A program made the translations under genes and the position numbers. DNA of 64,000 nucleotides from Lachancea kluyveri NRRL Y-12651 (Eukaryota; Ascomycota; Saccharomycetes; Saccharomycetales; Saccharomycetaceae): positions 372,001 through 436,000 of the forward strand of contig CM000688.1 in the NCBI GenBank assembly GCA_000149225.2, given 5' to 3'. The notes beneath the pieces were generated by a model. That model was not told the DNA's origin, did not search any database, and worked only from the letters and a program-made list of their open reading frames with translations. The stretch's first letter is position 1, and the number at the start of each line of letters is the position of its first letter. Positions 37,848 to 47,256 of the stretch are shown piece after piece.

Positions 37848-38576
37848 TTTTATGTGCAATTGCGTTTGTTTCTTTTGTTTTTTTACCCTGATCGGTTTTT
37901 GACTAAGTCAATTGAGTTTGCTGTCAACGGCTTTCCCTTTATCTGGGCAACATCCACCCAGAAAGGCGTGTCCTTATATAGTGCTGAAAATTTTTTTACA
38001 GCGCGGATCACGATTTGGCTCTCTGACTAGTTGGCCTGGATTTCGTGGCCTATGACTATATGATGTAGTCCTGCGGTCAGTTATTTTCCGGTGTGAGATA
38101 CGTCAGATCACGTGGATGATTCTCTTTCTTTTGCGCAATGGCGAGTTTATGCATTTCATTACTAATTAGAAGCTACATAGCCATAAAAAGGATGGTGTAT
38201 GTGTGTATGTGTGTAGAATCTAGTCGGTGTGAGCGCGTGTAAAGCAGAAGTTCTCGAATAATCTACCTTGGCGACGGTTTTCTTTTTGCGTCGGTGTATG
38301 TCGGTCAGCGCAAACCGGGTGCGAGAAATCAAGTCTGGTACCTTGTTTGCCACATGGGTGGTTGCAGATACCGTTCTTCAGCAGGAGGCGGTGAATACTT
38401 GTTGAAGCTGTCCACACATGGACAAAATTTTGTTACTTTGACGTTATAGATGCATAAATGTGTCCGGTAGTGTTGCTATATCATAAATTGTAGTATATAT
38501 AGGGGACCGTGAAGAGTTTGTTCTTATTTGCCAAAAAAAGCCCTGTTAAGGCCTTGGCTGGTTGGAATCCAATTGA
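37848..38576. promoter_or_regulatory. TAL1 upstream region
   Basis: A 729-bp spacer between RME1's stop and TAL1. It contains a CACGTG-type E-box at about 38109 and a GTGTATGTGTG run near 38191. No gene. Confidence 0.45.
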
Positions 38577-39857
38577 CTAACGATGCCTTTCACAGCCAAC
38601 TTTGTATTTTTTCTTCTTTTTTATGTTCATAAAGTCCTTGATAAATGCGGTCCGTAGCGGTTCGTCGGTGTGTGGGCATTCCTTTTGCGCCCTCTCTAAC
38701 CTTCTGTTGAACCTGCTATAACGGTTTTCATGCACCATAGAAACGTGTCTCGAGTAGGAGTCTTTGCGGTAGAAAGATTTTTCACAGTATCGACTTTTGC
38801 ATTCTAGTATGGGAAAGTTGGTTTCGGATAAGTTGAGAAGAGTTCTTAGCTCCTGAGGAATCTCGTTCTTGTGTTGTATAGCGCAATGCCTTCTAAGATC
38901 GGGGCGGCGAAGCAACCCAAGTATCTTCCAGGGACACAGTTTGAACGGACATTTGTACTCTCTTTCTATTTCGTTCTCGTCCAAGTGTTTGGCGTACTCA
39001 AAAATTGTGGGGAACAGCTCCGAGCAGTGGGTGCATCTATACGATCCACGCTTTGGTTTGTTGGACAGCTCTTCCATCAGCAGTTTGTCCGCTAACAGTT
39101 GTTCGTGCATTGGCGGTTTTGATTGTTGCTGTTTGGGCTCGCAAGTTCCTGGTAGTTCGAAGGCCTGTATGAACCGTTGGTATAGGCCTTCGTCGGTGTG
39201 ATTTGTTTCGCAGCTCTGTTCTTCTTCCTCGACCTCGGCGTCGGCCTCGTTTTGGCTGGTAGCTACTTTCTTCTTTCCATTCTGCTTCTTGACGACCCTC
39301 CCTGGTTTTTCCTGTGGCCTGCAATCTGTCCTCATCTGTGGTATAGTGAATGCCTCGCCGTCTGGTGTTGGTTCGAAGAGTAAATACTGCATGGACGCAT
39401 CAGCTGCACTTGAGGGTGTCATTAGCTCTGGAAATGTTTCTTGGTGGTCTCCCATCATCAAAACCTGTGGAACTATAGTACCGTTCTGGTAAACTGAGTG
39501 ACTGTTGCCAGTCTCTTCGAAAAGTCTTATCGTGGAGCAAGTGTCTGATAAGATGTTGTCCGATTCATAACAGGAGGCATCCGCGTCGTTTCTCATCGTG
39601 TCTGACAATGGACTGACGTAGGGGTCGCGGTAAGAATCGTAGTAACCTGTCTGGTGTGCATCCGATGGTGAGAGTTCAAAAAATTGTTCATTGTCAAGCT
39701 GTGACAAATTATTTATTGCCTCAATGGAACTGTTGAAGCGTACTATGCTGTCGTCATTTTCGCGTGGTAGTAGTGCTAGTGTATCTAACATTGACCACGG
39801 AGAAGTTCTTGACTCTCGCATTACCCTTTGGCTGTTGTCGTCTTTTCTATAGTTCAT
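38577..39857 (-). CDS. RME1: Zinc-finger repressor of meiosis RME1
   Basis: In S. cerevisiae Rme1 represses IME1 in haploids and promotes CLN2, linking mating type to meiosis. The 426 residues (300 in S. cerevisiae) carry three C-terminal zinc fingers beginning at YRCTHCSELFPTIFEYAKHL, YKCPFKLCPWK...RHCAIQH and LECKSRYCEKSFYRKDSYSRHVSMVH, followed by a basic tail with KKKKKYK. The N-terminal half is acidic and low-complexity, with a poly-Glu run. Position next to TAL1/NQM1 matches YGR044C beside YGR043C. A near-consensus a1-alpha2 operator lies 326 bp upstream, as expected for a haploid-specific gene, which strengthens the identification. Confidence 0.88.
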   Translation of the reverse strand: MNYRKDDNSQRVMRESRTSPWSMLDTLALLPRENDDSIVRFNSSIEAINNLSQLDNEQFFELSPSDAHQTGYYDSYRDPYVSPLSDTMRNDADASCYESDNILSDTCSTIRLFEETGNSHSVYQNGTIVPQVLMMGDHQETFPELMTPSSAADASMQYLLFEPTPDGEAFTIPQMRTDCRPQEKPGRVVKKQNGKKKVATSQNEADAEVEEEEQSCETNHTDEGLYQRFIQAFELPGTCEPKQQQSKPPMHEQLLADKLLMEELSNKPKRGSYRCTHCSELFPTIFEYAKHLDENEIEREYKCPFKLCPWKILGLLRRPDLRRHCAIQHKNEIPQELRTLLNLSETNFPILECKSRYCEKSFYRKDSYSRHVSMVHENRYSRFNRRLERAQKECPHTDEPLRTAFIKDFMNIKKKKKYKVGCERHR

Positions 39858-40706
39858 TTCCTCCCCAAGCTGTAATGTTAGATGAAAAGCGGAAAAATTG
39901 GAATAGTTGTTTGCTGTGGCTTGGAATATCGCTGTCTGATAGCTGTTCTTTATATATCTATTCTCGAGGCTCTGGTTTATTTGGAAAGCAAAATTCCTAA
40001 GTGGATATCAAGAGGACAATATCTAGGAGTACCGTCTCAATTTGAAACTAAAAAAAAAACAAAAAAATGCAGCATGTATCAGGATCTTCTTATACATAAT
40101 ATTATGCGCACATTAGAATTTTTGCGTCTCGGGCTAGAAATCGACGTACGACACACGGCGCTTTTTCGCGGCGCGATCTCCTTGATGTGATTTTTAACAT
40201 GGGCTGGATCGTCGATGCAATTAAGTGAGGGAGAGGGAGGAAAAAGAAAGGAGAAAGGTGCTGCATGATTTCTCAGAATATACTGTAGAGCCTCAAATTG
40301 CAACTGGTTGGGAGCTTTAAGGTGAATAGAGATGGGGCCAAAAGAAACGGGGGTTATCATGGGATACACGAGCGTTTTAGTCATTGGGATGTTAAAGAGT
40401 TAAAAAAGACATAGCACTAAAACTTGTACGCTAACTTCTTAGGAGAGTCTTTATTCCAAGAGGGAACTTCGTTTCTTTTTTACTTTTTTTTTTTTATTTC
40501 TTGTTTTTGACCATAACCTCGTTTTCTTTTTTCGTTAATTACGGAGTCGAGTATTGTTAAGCAGTTGTCTCATACCATACCGGTGTATTGGATTTACAAA
40601 GCAACCAGACAGCGATTAACTCTCGAACCGTGGAAATTTTAAGGTGGCACAAAAATTGAAAACTTTAATAAATCAGGCAGATATGGTTGCTGTTTGTCAC
40701 TCAATT
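39858..40706. promoter_or_regulatory. RME1 upstream region
   Basis: An 849-bp spacer between the peroxiredoxin stop and RME1. It contains the a1-alpha2-like operator (40183-40202) and T-rich tracts at about 40470-40500. Small frames have no similarity. Confidence 0.5.
40183..40202 (-). promoter_or_regulatory. a1-alpha2 (haploid-specific gene) operator
   Basis: On the minus strand the 20 bases match the a1-alpha2 consensus TCRTGTNNWNANNTACATCA at all but two of the specified positions with exact spacing (half-sites CATGT and ACATCA). It sits 326 bp upstream of RME1, which is a haploid-specific gene repressed by a1-alpha2 in S. cerevisiae. Confidence 0.75.
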
Positions 40707-41378
40707 CTATTCGTCGGGATCCATTGGTGTCAAACGTAAGTAAGGTTTGATTTCTCTATGGTCTGGGAATTCCCTTTGAGCCTCCTCTTTTGTAAGTTCG
40801 GGTGCTACAACAACATCGTCACCAGGTATCCAGTTGATAGGAGTCATCACACGCCGTGTCTTTTTATCAACCAGTTGTAAAGAGTCCAAACATCTTAATA
40901 TCTCTGCCGTATTTCTACCTGTGGATATGGGATACACTTGGAGCAGTCTTATCTCCTTCTTGGGATCGATGATGTACACGCAACGTATGGGAATTGGCTT
41001 ACCACTCTGATCCATGTTGCGGAAATCGATCATGCCAAAAGTGGTGGAGATCTTCCTATCCTCGTCACAGATGATGGGAAATTTCACTTGGCAGCCAGTC
41101 ACCTGTTCGATATCTTTGATCCAATTCAAATGGGACTCACGAGAATTCGTGGAAAGGCCTAACATCTTACAATTTCTGTTGGCGAATTCGCCAAATAGTT
41201 GGGACAATGCACCGATTTCTGTGGTACAAATCGGAGTGAAGTCACCTGGGTGCGAGAAGAAGAGACACCAAGAATCACCAACAAATTTGTGGAAATCCAG
41301 TGGTCCTTGAGAAGTGGAGGCTTGAAAATTTGGAGCTGTGGACCCTAGATATACTTGAGGTCGTATCAGGGAGTGCAT
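40707..41378 (-). CDS. 1-Cys peroxiredoxin (Prx6/PRX1 type)
   Basis: Thiol peroxidase reducing hydrogen peroxide and alkyl peroxides. Peroxidatic Cys51 lies in SHPGDFTPICTTEIG with the conserved Thr48, and the Prx6-type C-terminal dimerisation region is present (GRNTAEILRCLDSLQ, TPINWIPGDDVVV). The 223 residues lack the ~40-residue mitochondrial presequence of S. cerevisiae Prx1 (261 aa), so a cytosolic or differently targeted form is likely. No gene of this type lies between RME1 and ILV5 in S. cerevisiae; PRX1 is on chromosome II. It could be a paralogue or a relocated orthologue of PRX1. Confidence 0.93.
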   Translation of the reverse strand: MHSLIRPQVYLGSTAPNFQASTSQGPLDFHKFVGDSWCLFFSHPGDFTPICTTEIGALSQLFGEFANRNCKMLGLSTNSRESHLNWIKDIEQVTGCQVKFPIICDEDRKISTTFGMIDFRNMDQSGKPIPIRCVYIIDPKKEIRLLQVYPISTGRNTAEILRCLDSLQLVDKKTRRVMTPINWIPGDDVVVAPELTKEEAQREFPDHREIKPYLRLTPMDPDE

Positions 41379-42098
41379 GATTCCTTAACCTATTGTATCG
41401 TTCAGAAATTTTATTTTATTTTCTCGCTCAAACCAAAAATATCGATTGGTGGATTGAGAAAATAGGACGGCTGTTTGCTTTTCTCCTATGTTTGATTGTC
41501 GATGGATCTCTGTTTCTGCTGAAATATTTTACCTCAACGCTGACGAGAGTATTTTTTTTTTTTTTAATTTTTTAATTTTTTTTTTCTCCTTTGAAAAGCC
41601 ACAGTTGTGAAGGTAGCGTCCAACGTGACCTATAGGACATTGAATGAAATATGGTGATAATAGCGTATGTATGTAATGTATTTTATTTGTCAAGTGTGTT
41701 GAACGGTCTGGTACGATTAACGTTTAAAAGATGGAAGAAATTATCCACTAGGAACTGCTAACGTTTTTTTTCTTTCTTTCAAAAAAAAAAAAACCAAACT
41801 TGTCAAATACAAGAGGACATCTGTTTATTCATTTAAACACGAGTGTCATACATAAAAAACTATTAAAATATAAAATGCAAACGTTAATAAGGGATTGGGG
41901 AAGTGTGGAGTTGATTGGTAATACCATCAAGGTTTCACCAAACGAGTAATGTACAAGGAGTCATTCAAGTGACTATCATGTCGAAAATAATAATAAAAAA
42001 AAAAGGAGGAGATAATAATAATAGTAGTAGAATTGGTAATGATATTAGCAGAAAGGAGTATAAAAGTGAGTAATACTATCGAGTTAACCAAATACAGT
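41379..42098. other. Peroxiredoxin promoter and ILV5 3' flank
   Basis: A 720-bp AT-rich spacer with several long T and A tracts (about 41550-41585, 41766-41793) and a short ATA/AGT repeat near 42010-42030. No gene. Confidence 0.5.
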
Positions 42099-43298
42099 CT
42101 ATTGGTTTTCTGGTCTCAACTTTCTAACTTCCTTACCAACCTTCCAGATTTCCATACTTCTGATGGTTTCCAATTCAGCTTCCAACTTGACTCTGTAGTC
42201 TGGTTGAGAGTTGAATTCCAAAGATCTCTTGGTTTCGGAACCGTTCTTGACGGATTCGTACAAGTCTTGGAAAACAGGCTTCAAGGCATCCTTGAAGATT
42301 GGGTACCAGTCCAAAGCACCTCTTCTGGCGGTGGTGGAACAAGCGTCGTACATGTAGTCCATACCGTACTTACCAATCAATGGGTACAAAGATTGGGTAG
42401 CTTCTTCAACGGTTTCGTTGAAGGCTTCGGATGGAGAGTGACCGTTTTCTCTTAAGACTTCGTATTGAGCCAAGAACATACCGTGGATACCACCCATCAA
42501 ACAACCTCTTTCACCGTACAAGTCAGAGTTGACTTCCTTTTCGAAAGTGGTTTGGTAAACGTAACCGGAACCAACGGCAACGGCCAAAGCTTGGGCCTTT
42601 TCGTGAGCCTTACCAGTGACGTCGTTCCAGACGGCGTAAGAGGAGTTGATACCACGACCTTCCTTGAACAAAGATCTAACGGTTCTACCGGAACCCTTTG
42701 GAGCAACCAAGATGACATCGATGTCCTTTGGAGGTTCGACGTGGGTCAAGTCCTTGAAGACTGGGGAGAAACCGTGAGAGAAGTACAAGGTTTGGTTCTT
42801 GGTCAACAATGGAGCCAAAGTAGACCAGGTTTCGGATTGAGCAGCGTCAGACAACAAGTTCATGACGTAAGTACCCTTCTTGACGGCTTCGGTAACGTCG
42901 AACAAGTTTTCACCTGGGACCCAACCGTCTTCGATGGCAGCCTTCCAGGAAGCACCGTTCTTACGGACACCGACAATGACGTTCAAACCGTTGTCTCTCA
43001 AGTTCAAACCTTGACCGTAACCTTGGGAACCGTAACCGATCAAAGCCAAGGTGTCGTTCTTGAAGTAGTCCAACAACTTTTCCTTTGGCCAGTCAGCTCT
43101 TTCGTAGACAGTTTCAGTGGTACCACCGAAGTTGATTTGCTTCAAACCACGAGAGGCGACCAAAGGCTTGACAGACAAAGCAGCAGCCTTGGAAGCAGTT
43201 GGTCTCAAAGCAGCACGAGTGGCTAGAGAGAAAGCTCTCTTGGAGGTGATAACACGGGAGTTACAGATCAATCTGGAGGCTTGAGTTCTGAAGGACAT
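42099..43298 (-). CDS. ILV5: Ketol-acid reductoisomerase ILV5 (mitochondrial)
   Basis: NADPH- and Mg-dependent enzyme converting acetolactate and acetohydroxybutyrate to dihydroxy acids in isoleucine/valine synthesis; in yeast it also helps mtDNA stability. The 399 residues (395 in S. cerevisiae) begin with a mitochondrial presequence (MSFRTQASRLICNSRVITSKRAFS). The Rossmann motif ALIGYGSQGYGQGLNLRDNG and the conserved acidic metal ligands in SDLYGERGCLMGG are intact. Extremely biased codon use reflects very high expression. Upstream are a Gcn4-type half match (TGAGTC, 43484-43489) and a Reb1 site. It is YLR355C. Confidence 0.97.
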   Translation of the reverse strand: MSFRTQASRLICNSRVITSKRAFSLATRAALRPTASKAAALSVKPLVASRGLKQINFGGTTETVYERADWPKEKLLDYFKNDTLALIGYGSQGYGQGLNLRDNGLNVIVGVRKNGASWKAAIEDGWVPGENLFDVTEAVKKGTYVMNLLSDAAQSETWSTLAPLLTKNQTLYFSHGFSPVFKDLTHVEPPKDIDVILVAPKGSGRTVRSLFKEGRGINSSYAVWNDVTGKAHEKAQALAVAVGSGYVYQTTFEKEVNSDLYGERGCLMGGIHGMFLAQYEVLRENGHSPSEAFNETVEEATQSLYPLIGKYGMDYMYDACSTTARRGALDWYPIFKDALKPVFQDLYESVKNGSETKRSLEFNSQPDYRVKLEAELETIRSMEIWKVGKEVRKLRPENQ

Positions 43299-43491
43299 TG
43301 TAAATACGAATGTATGAGGATATAAACCAGATAAGAGTAAGAAAGAGGAAGAAGGAATAAGTAAAAGAATAGAAAAGGGTGGAAAGTAAGAAGAAGGGCA
43401 GTGGTGTCCTATTTATATGGCGAAAAAAAAAAAATAAAAAAAATTTTTTTTCACCTCTACGGTGGGTGCGTCAACGATATCGATGAGTCGT

Positions 43492-43517
43492 TGTCGTCGT
43501 CGTCGTCGTCGTCGTCA
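43492..43517. repeat. (GTC)n trinucleotide microsatellite
   Basis: About nine GTC units in the ILV5 upstream region. Confidence 0.9.
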
Positions 43518-43617
43518 AGCATGGAAAGAAATTTTCTCTCTTTTTTTTTGCGTGGTGGGCGATGAGTTCAAGACTTGAAAAAGAAACAGGTGGATTGCTA
43601 TCACGTGCATCATGAGA

Positions 43618-43651
43618 GGGTAACACCAGGTGACGACGCCTGGTGTTACCC
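43618..43651. repeat. Perfect 13-bp inverted repeat with 8-bp spacer
   Basis: GGGTAACACCAGG at 43618-43630 and its exact complement at 43639-43651. The right arm with the next base creates TTACCCG, a Reb1 site. It lies between the divergent genes ILV5 and ATG33. Confidence 0.9.
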
Positions 43652-43910
43652 GGTGTATACCAGCGTCTCTGCCTGCCCCGATATACGCGAGGTGGACCTC
43701 CGGTCACTCCGGACGTGCAAGAGGGGCCGGCGGCGAGCGAGTAAGGGCGCAGAAGCAGGAGGAGGATTTGGGGGCGAGACGAAAGAGGAGGAGGACACAC
43801 AGCAAGTGAAAGCGTTTGCCATCCTTTCTTTCCCACACGCAGATGAGGATCGTGAGAAAACAACCTGGATCGATAACAACACACAACCAAAGCAGAACAA
43901 ACTAAGCGAG

Positions 43911-44555
43911 ATGTCAGTGTGTCTAGCTGTTACAAAAACGATCGCCGTGTCATCGTTAGGACTCTATTGTGGAATCCTGTCAATGACAACCACCGTGGCG
44001 CTGGTAACGCCACTGGACGTGTTAGTAACCCATTTCAAAAAACCTTTCAAACGGGTTGTTGGGCTTAGCGGAGTGCTTGCTGGGTTGAGCAGCGTGTTCT
44101 TTGCCGTAAGTTATTTTGGTGCACCTGTTGCATGGAGACATCCATACTTGTTGTATGGTATGTGTGTTGGGCCACTGTCGGTTGGATACTTGGCCGGCGT
44201 GACGGTATTGAGCCGGTGCAGGTGCCAGCGCAGACGTGAGGCTGCCGCCGACGCTACGGTCGCGGGTGAGCCTCTGGACGTAGTAGCCGCCGCTGCCACC
44301 GACGACGACGACGACGCGGAGCTAGGTGAGTCGTTGGTTGACTTGGGCAACAGCGAGCACCACGACAAATCTCCACAGGCCGTTTCACAGCACCAGGACA
44401 TCACACCGCAACGCGGGGAATGCGCGGAAAAGCGGGGGTCCGCAAGGGGCATCCAATCGACTATGGTGTTCCAACTCTGTCTGCTAACGGGAGTCAGTCT
44501 CCTGGGTTTTGTCCAGAGTGTCGTCGGGGTCCACGGCGAAGGTCTTTTTGCTTGA
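43911..44555 (+). CDS. ATG33: Mitochondrial outer-membrane protein of the ATG33/SCM4 family
   Basis: In S. cerevisiae Atg33 is needed for mitophagy, mainly in stationary phase, and sits in the outer mitochondrial membrane. The ATG at 43911 (MSVCLAVTKTIAVSSLGLYCGIL) matches the Atg33 start; the same frame is open far upstream without similarity. The 214 residues have a membrane pair at about 1-85 with YFGAPVAWRHPYLLYGMCVGPLS, a hydrophilic variable loop with a run of Asp (about 125-185) and a last membrane helix ending in LLGFVQSVVGVHGEGLFA, alike to the Atg33 C terminus. Base composition is more GC-rich than neighbours. It follows ILV5 as YLR356W follows YLR355C; SCM4 (YGR049W) is the duplicate. 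Confidence 0.9.
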   Translation: MSVCLAVTKTIAVSSLGLYCGILSMTTTVALVTPLDVLVTHFKKPFKRVVGLSGVLAGLSSVFFAVSYFGAPVAWRHPYLLYGMCVGPLSVGYLAGVTVLSRCRCQRRREAAADATVAGEPLDVVAAAATDDDDDAELGESLVDLGNSEHHDKSPQAVSQHQDITPQRGECAEKRGSARGIQSTMVFQLCLLTGVSLLGFVQSVVGVHGEGLFA

Positions 44556-44939
44556 GCTTGCTCTCAAAACTGCAGGCAAAACGTCTTTCCCTTCTCTCAT
44601 CTCTTCCCTCTCTTTTTCCCTCTCCTCGCTTCACCCCCTCCTTTCCCTCCAGATCGATACGTAGAGCAGTTTAAGTAATCGTCCGCAACACGTCTCCATT
44701 GCTCACACCCAAGACTCTTTTCGCAACATATGTATGCATTTCGGTACGCATAACCCCCATACGTTTATAAACATATATTGTAATAGGTATATAAATGCAC
44801 GCACATGATGGAGCAACGCCGAGATCCCCGACGTTTCCCAATACTTCTTTTCTCTTTTTGAACCATATCTTTCCATTTCCCTTGGCTCAGAAAATCAACT
44901 TTCTTCTTATCCTAAAAAAGCCCTTACTTATATCTTTAA
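44556..44939. other. ATG33-FMP48 spacer
   Basis: A 384-bp pyrimidine-rich region with the FMP48 promoter; CTC/TCT-rich block near 44590-44650. No gene. Confidence 0.45.
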
Positions 44940-46259
44940 ATGCTCTACCAGCACGTATCACTTATCCAAACGGGATCCTTCAGCAAAGTATACCATGCCA
45001 GTGACGTTGAAACCCACCATTCTGTCGCATTAAAAGTAGTGGTCAAACCTGCAGGCCGTGATCCCGCTCAGGCCGTACGCCGCTTGGTCGCCAACGAACA
45101 TGCTGTGCTGTCACGTCTGAACTCCGTTTCTCGCTCCAGTTTCTCCCCCTCCTCTCCCGCCTTGTCCCATCCAAACATATGTTCCATGCTTGGTTTTTTC
45201 GAAGACCCCTCTTCCTACGTTTTTGTTTTTGAGTACGCCGCTCTCGGCGACTTGTACGACTGCATCAAGAGAATCCGCAATTCCCCGTCGAATCGGCAGT
45301 ACAGGCGCATAGATCTGGCCCGTCTGGTACGTCAGGTATGCTCGGCGATCGACTTCGCTCACGGCGAAGGTATCGCCCACAGAGACATCAAACCCGAAAA
45401 CGTTCTGTTGGACTGCAACGGCAATGCAAAGCTGGCCGACTGGGGGTTGAGCTGCATCGGTGAGTTCTCGCAGGATTCATGCATTGGTACGGAAAAATAT
45501 CTCGCTCCAGAAACCTTTGCGCCTCATCTTGCCTCTGTTTCTATTCCTGATCCTCAAACCTCCTATCCTATCCCCGCTTATGTTTACGGCAGTCGTGAAC
45601 TCCAGCGCCAACCGAACCCCTCTGGCGGTTACAACACCTTTTCCGCAGACTATTGGTCTCTGGGCATCACCATCCTCTATACGCTGTTTGGTTCGTGTCC
45701 CTTCAAATGCGCGTGTCTCTGGAAACAAAAACGTCACAACCCAAAAGTTTCGACCGCAAACACCAATTTTTCCCGTTTCATCCTGGACCCGTACGAGTTC
45801 ATCCACCAGTACTACTTCCAGACCCTCTTGCATGGACCAACCGTCCACAATTCGACTACATTTCATGGGAGTTCAAACCTCGTCGGCGGCAACGAGCCGG
45901 CCTACTGGCTCGTTTTGGACCACCCCGAACCACCTTCGCCAGAGGCAAAGGTTGCTCTCCTGTACAAGCTCGCCCATTGTTGCCTGGAACACCTCTTACA
46001 GATCCAGCACGAACAACGCTCCATGAAAGAATTTTTGAGCGCGTTTGACAACGTAATGCATCCACCGGTTTCATCTGCTCCATCTCCTCCTACTTCCGCG
46101 TCTTCTATGTCTTACCTTAGCGACCACGACGTTTCTCCGCCAACCTCTGCGGATTCATCCCTTGTAGACGAACTTTCTGATTTTTACTGTACGGGTCTTA
46201 TCATGGATCCAGAATTGTGTGCCTCTTGTTGCGGGCGCGACCTCACTTTGAAAAAGTGA
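44940..46259 (+). CDS. FMP48: Serine/threonine protein kinase FMP48 (YGR052W)
   Basis: Putative kinase; S. cerevisiae Fmp48 was found in purified mitochondria and its overexpression disturbs respiration. The 439 residues show a glycine loop written QTGSFSKVYHA, VALKVVVKP (catalytic Lys), a HRDIKPENVLLD catalytic loop and, unusually, DWG instead of DFG in KLADWGLSC, followed by GTEKYLAPE. A Ser/Pro-rich tail follows the kinase domain and ends with cysteines (CASCCGRD). Relatives include Sks1/Vhs1. The N terminus has no classical presequence. Synteny next to MCO32 and YGR054W matches YGR052W-YGR053C-YGR054W exactly. Confidence 0.88.
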   Translation: MLYQHVSLIQTGSFSKVYHASDVETHHSVALKVVVKPAGRDPAQAVRRLVANEHAVLSRLNSVSRSSFSPSSPALSHPNICSMLGFFEDPSSYVFVFEYAALGDLYDCIKRIRNSPSNRQYRRIDLARLVRQVCSAIDFAHGEGIAHRDIKPENVLLDCNGNAKLADWGLSCIGEFSQDSCIGTEKYLAPETFAPHLASVSIPDPQTSYPIPAYVYGSRELQRQPNPSGGYNTFSADYWSLGITILYTLFGSCPFKCACLWKQKRHNPKVSTANTNFSRFILDPYEFIHQYYFQTLLHGPTVHNSTTFHGSSNLVGGNEPAYWLVLDHPEPPSPEAKVALLYKLAHCCLEHLLQIQHEQRSMKEFLSAFDNVMHPPVSSAPSPPTSASSMSYLSDHDVSPPTSADSSLVDELSDFYCTGLIMDPELCASCCGRDLTLKK

Positions 46260-46497
46260 TGCCTTCGAGCTCTCGCTTTTTGAAACGTATCTGGTCCCGC
46301 TTCTTCGTTGTCGTTTTTGCCCTTGTTGTTGTTTTCTCTTCTTCTTTCCCTCCCAACCGATTCGTGTCTACCTTTCCTATCAAAAGCTGGCCTTTTGATT
46401 CATTTCTGTGTATATTACCATACATATATATATATATGGTTACAACATCACTTGACATTTCATTTCTCATTTTTGTTGTTGCACTTCCCCTGTAGAG

Positions 46498-47256
46498 CTA
46501 ACACGCAAATGCACCGGTTTCCACTTCTTTCTCGTCGTCAATCATTTCGACATTATCTATCGTGTGTACAACAATCTCTGAGTTGTCCTCGTTCAGTTCA
46601 AATATAAAAACACCAGTTAAAACCCTTGAAATTTTCCACTTGTCTTCTGCAACCAGTTTTGCATGTTGGGACATCAGCTTCTCAGTCACGGGCGAAGTCG
46701 GATGAACGATATAGTTGATCACCTCTGAAGCAGCGTTGTTGCTCTGTGGTGTTTTGGATTTTGTTGTTGTTGTCTCTCCCATAGCCTTGTACGACCCCAT
46801 CTTGGCTCTAGATGTTACGTCGCCGGGCCCCAAGTGTTCACATTCCTCTCGGCAACTTTGCCATTTCACAACGATCTTGTCCATGTCGCTTACCGTGTTG
46901 TATTTTTTCCTCCCACCTTCTCCCTCTTCTTCCCGTAAGATTGTTTCTACTTTCACCACATGTAATTTGCATCTTTCGTTCAGCACAAAATTCCTTATGA
47001 TCAACCGAATTCCGTTCATCGAAGTCTTGTACTTTGTTATTCCATGCAATGTAGGGATGTACGGATGCAGACTCGGGAGAAGCCTCAGCTGGATGTTATG
47101 ATTCAATCTGTTGTCCCCGATTGGTCTGTTTAAAATGTCTGGAACAGCCTGTGATTCCAGATATTCTGTCATCTCCCCCAAATTCGCCCGCCGCTTGGCA
47201 GTGCAAATTCCACGAATTGATGGAACGCCTATTCTCAACCGTCTGAACACGATCAT
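46498..47256 (-). CDS. MCO32: Mitochondrial protein MCO32 (YGR053C)
   Basis: Mitochondrial protein of unknown function, named from S. cerevisiae mitochondrial-complexome studies. The 252 residues start with a basic presequence (MIVFRRLRIGVPSIRGICTAKRRANLG), consistent with matrix or inner-membrane import. No known catalytic motif is visible; the C-terminal half contains a conserved-looking INYIVHPTSPVTEKLMSQHAKLVAEDKWKISRVLTGVFIFELN segment. Identification relies on synteny between FMP48 and YGR054W and on length (about 283 aa in S. cerevisiae). It converges on FMP48. Confidence 0.82.
   Translation of the reverse strand: MIVFRRLRIGVPSIRGICTAKRRANLGEMTEYLESQAVPDILNRPIGDNRLNHNIQLRLLPSLHPYIPTLHGITKYKTSMNGIRLIIRNFVLNERCKLHVVKVETILREEEGEGGRKKYNTVSDMDKIVVKWQSCREECEHLGPGDVTSRAKMGSYKAMGETTTTKSKTPQSNNAASEVINYIVHPTSPVTEKLMSQHAKLVAEDKWKISRVLTGVFIFELNEDNSEIVVHTIDNVEMIDDEKEVETGAFAC

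Larger units (their letters stand above)
43299..43910. promoter_or_regulatory. Divergent ILV5-ATG33 promoter
   Basis: A 612-bp region with poly(A)/poly(T) tracts at 43425-43452, TGAGTC (Gcn4-like) at 43484-43489, a (GTC)n microsatellite at 43492-43517, CACGTG (Cbf1) at 43602-43607 and a perfect 13-bp inverted repeat whose right arm makes a Reb1 site TTACCCG at 43646-43652. Confidence 0.6.

Noticed and set aside
42465-43226. 253-codon plus-strand frame opposite ILV5
   Set aside because: Antisense shadow of a highly codon-biased gene, which often leaves long open frames on the other strand.
43694-43709. Leu3-type CCGG...CCGG element upstream of ILV5
   Set aside because: The spacing is five bases rather than the two of the Leu3 consensus CCGGNNCCGG.
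43575-43910. Upstream extension of the ATG33 frame
   Set aside because: The frame is open for 112 codons before the ATG at 43911, but it runs through the promoter, inverted repeat and Reb1 site and has no conserved residues.
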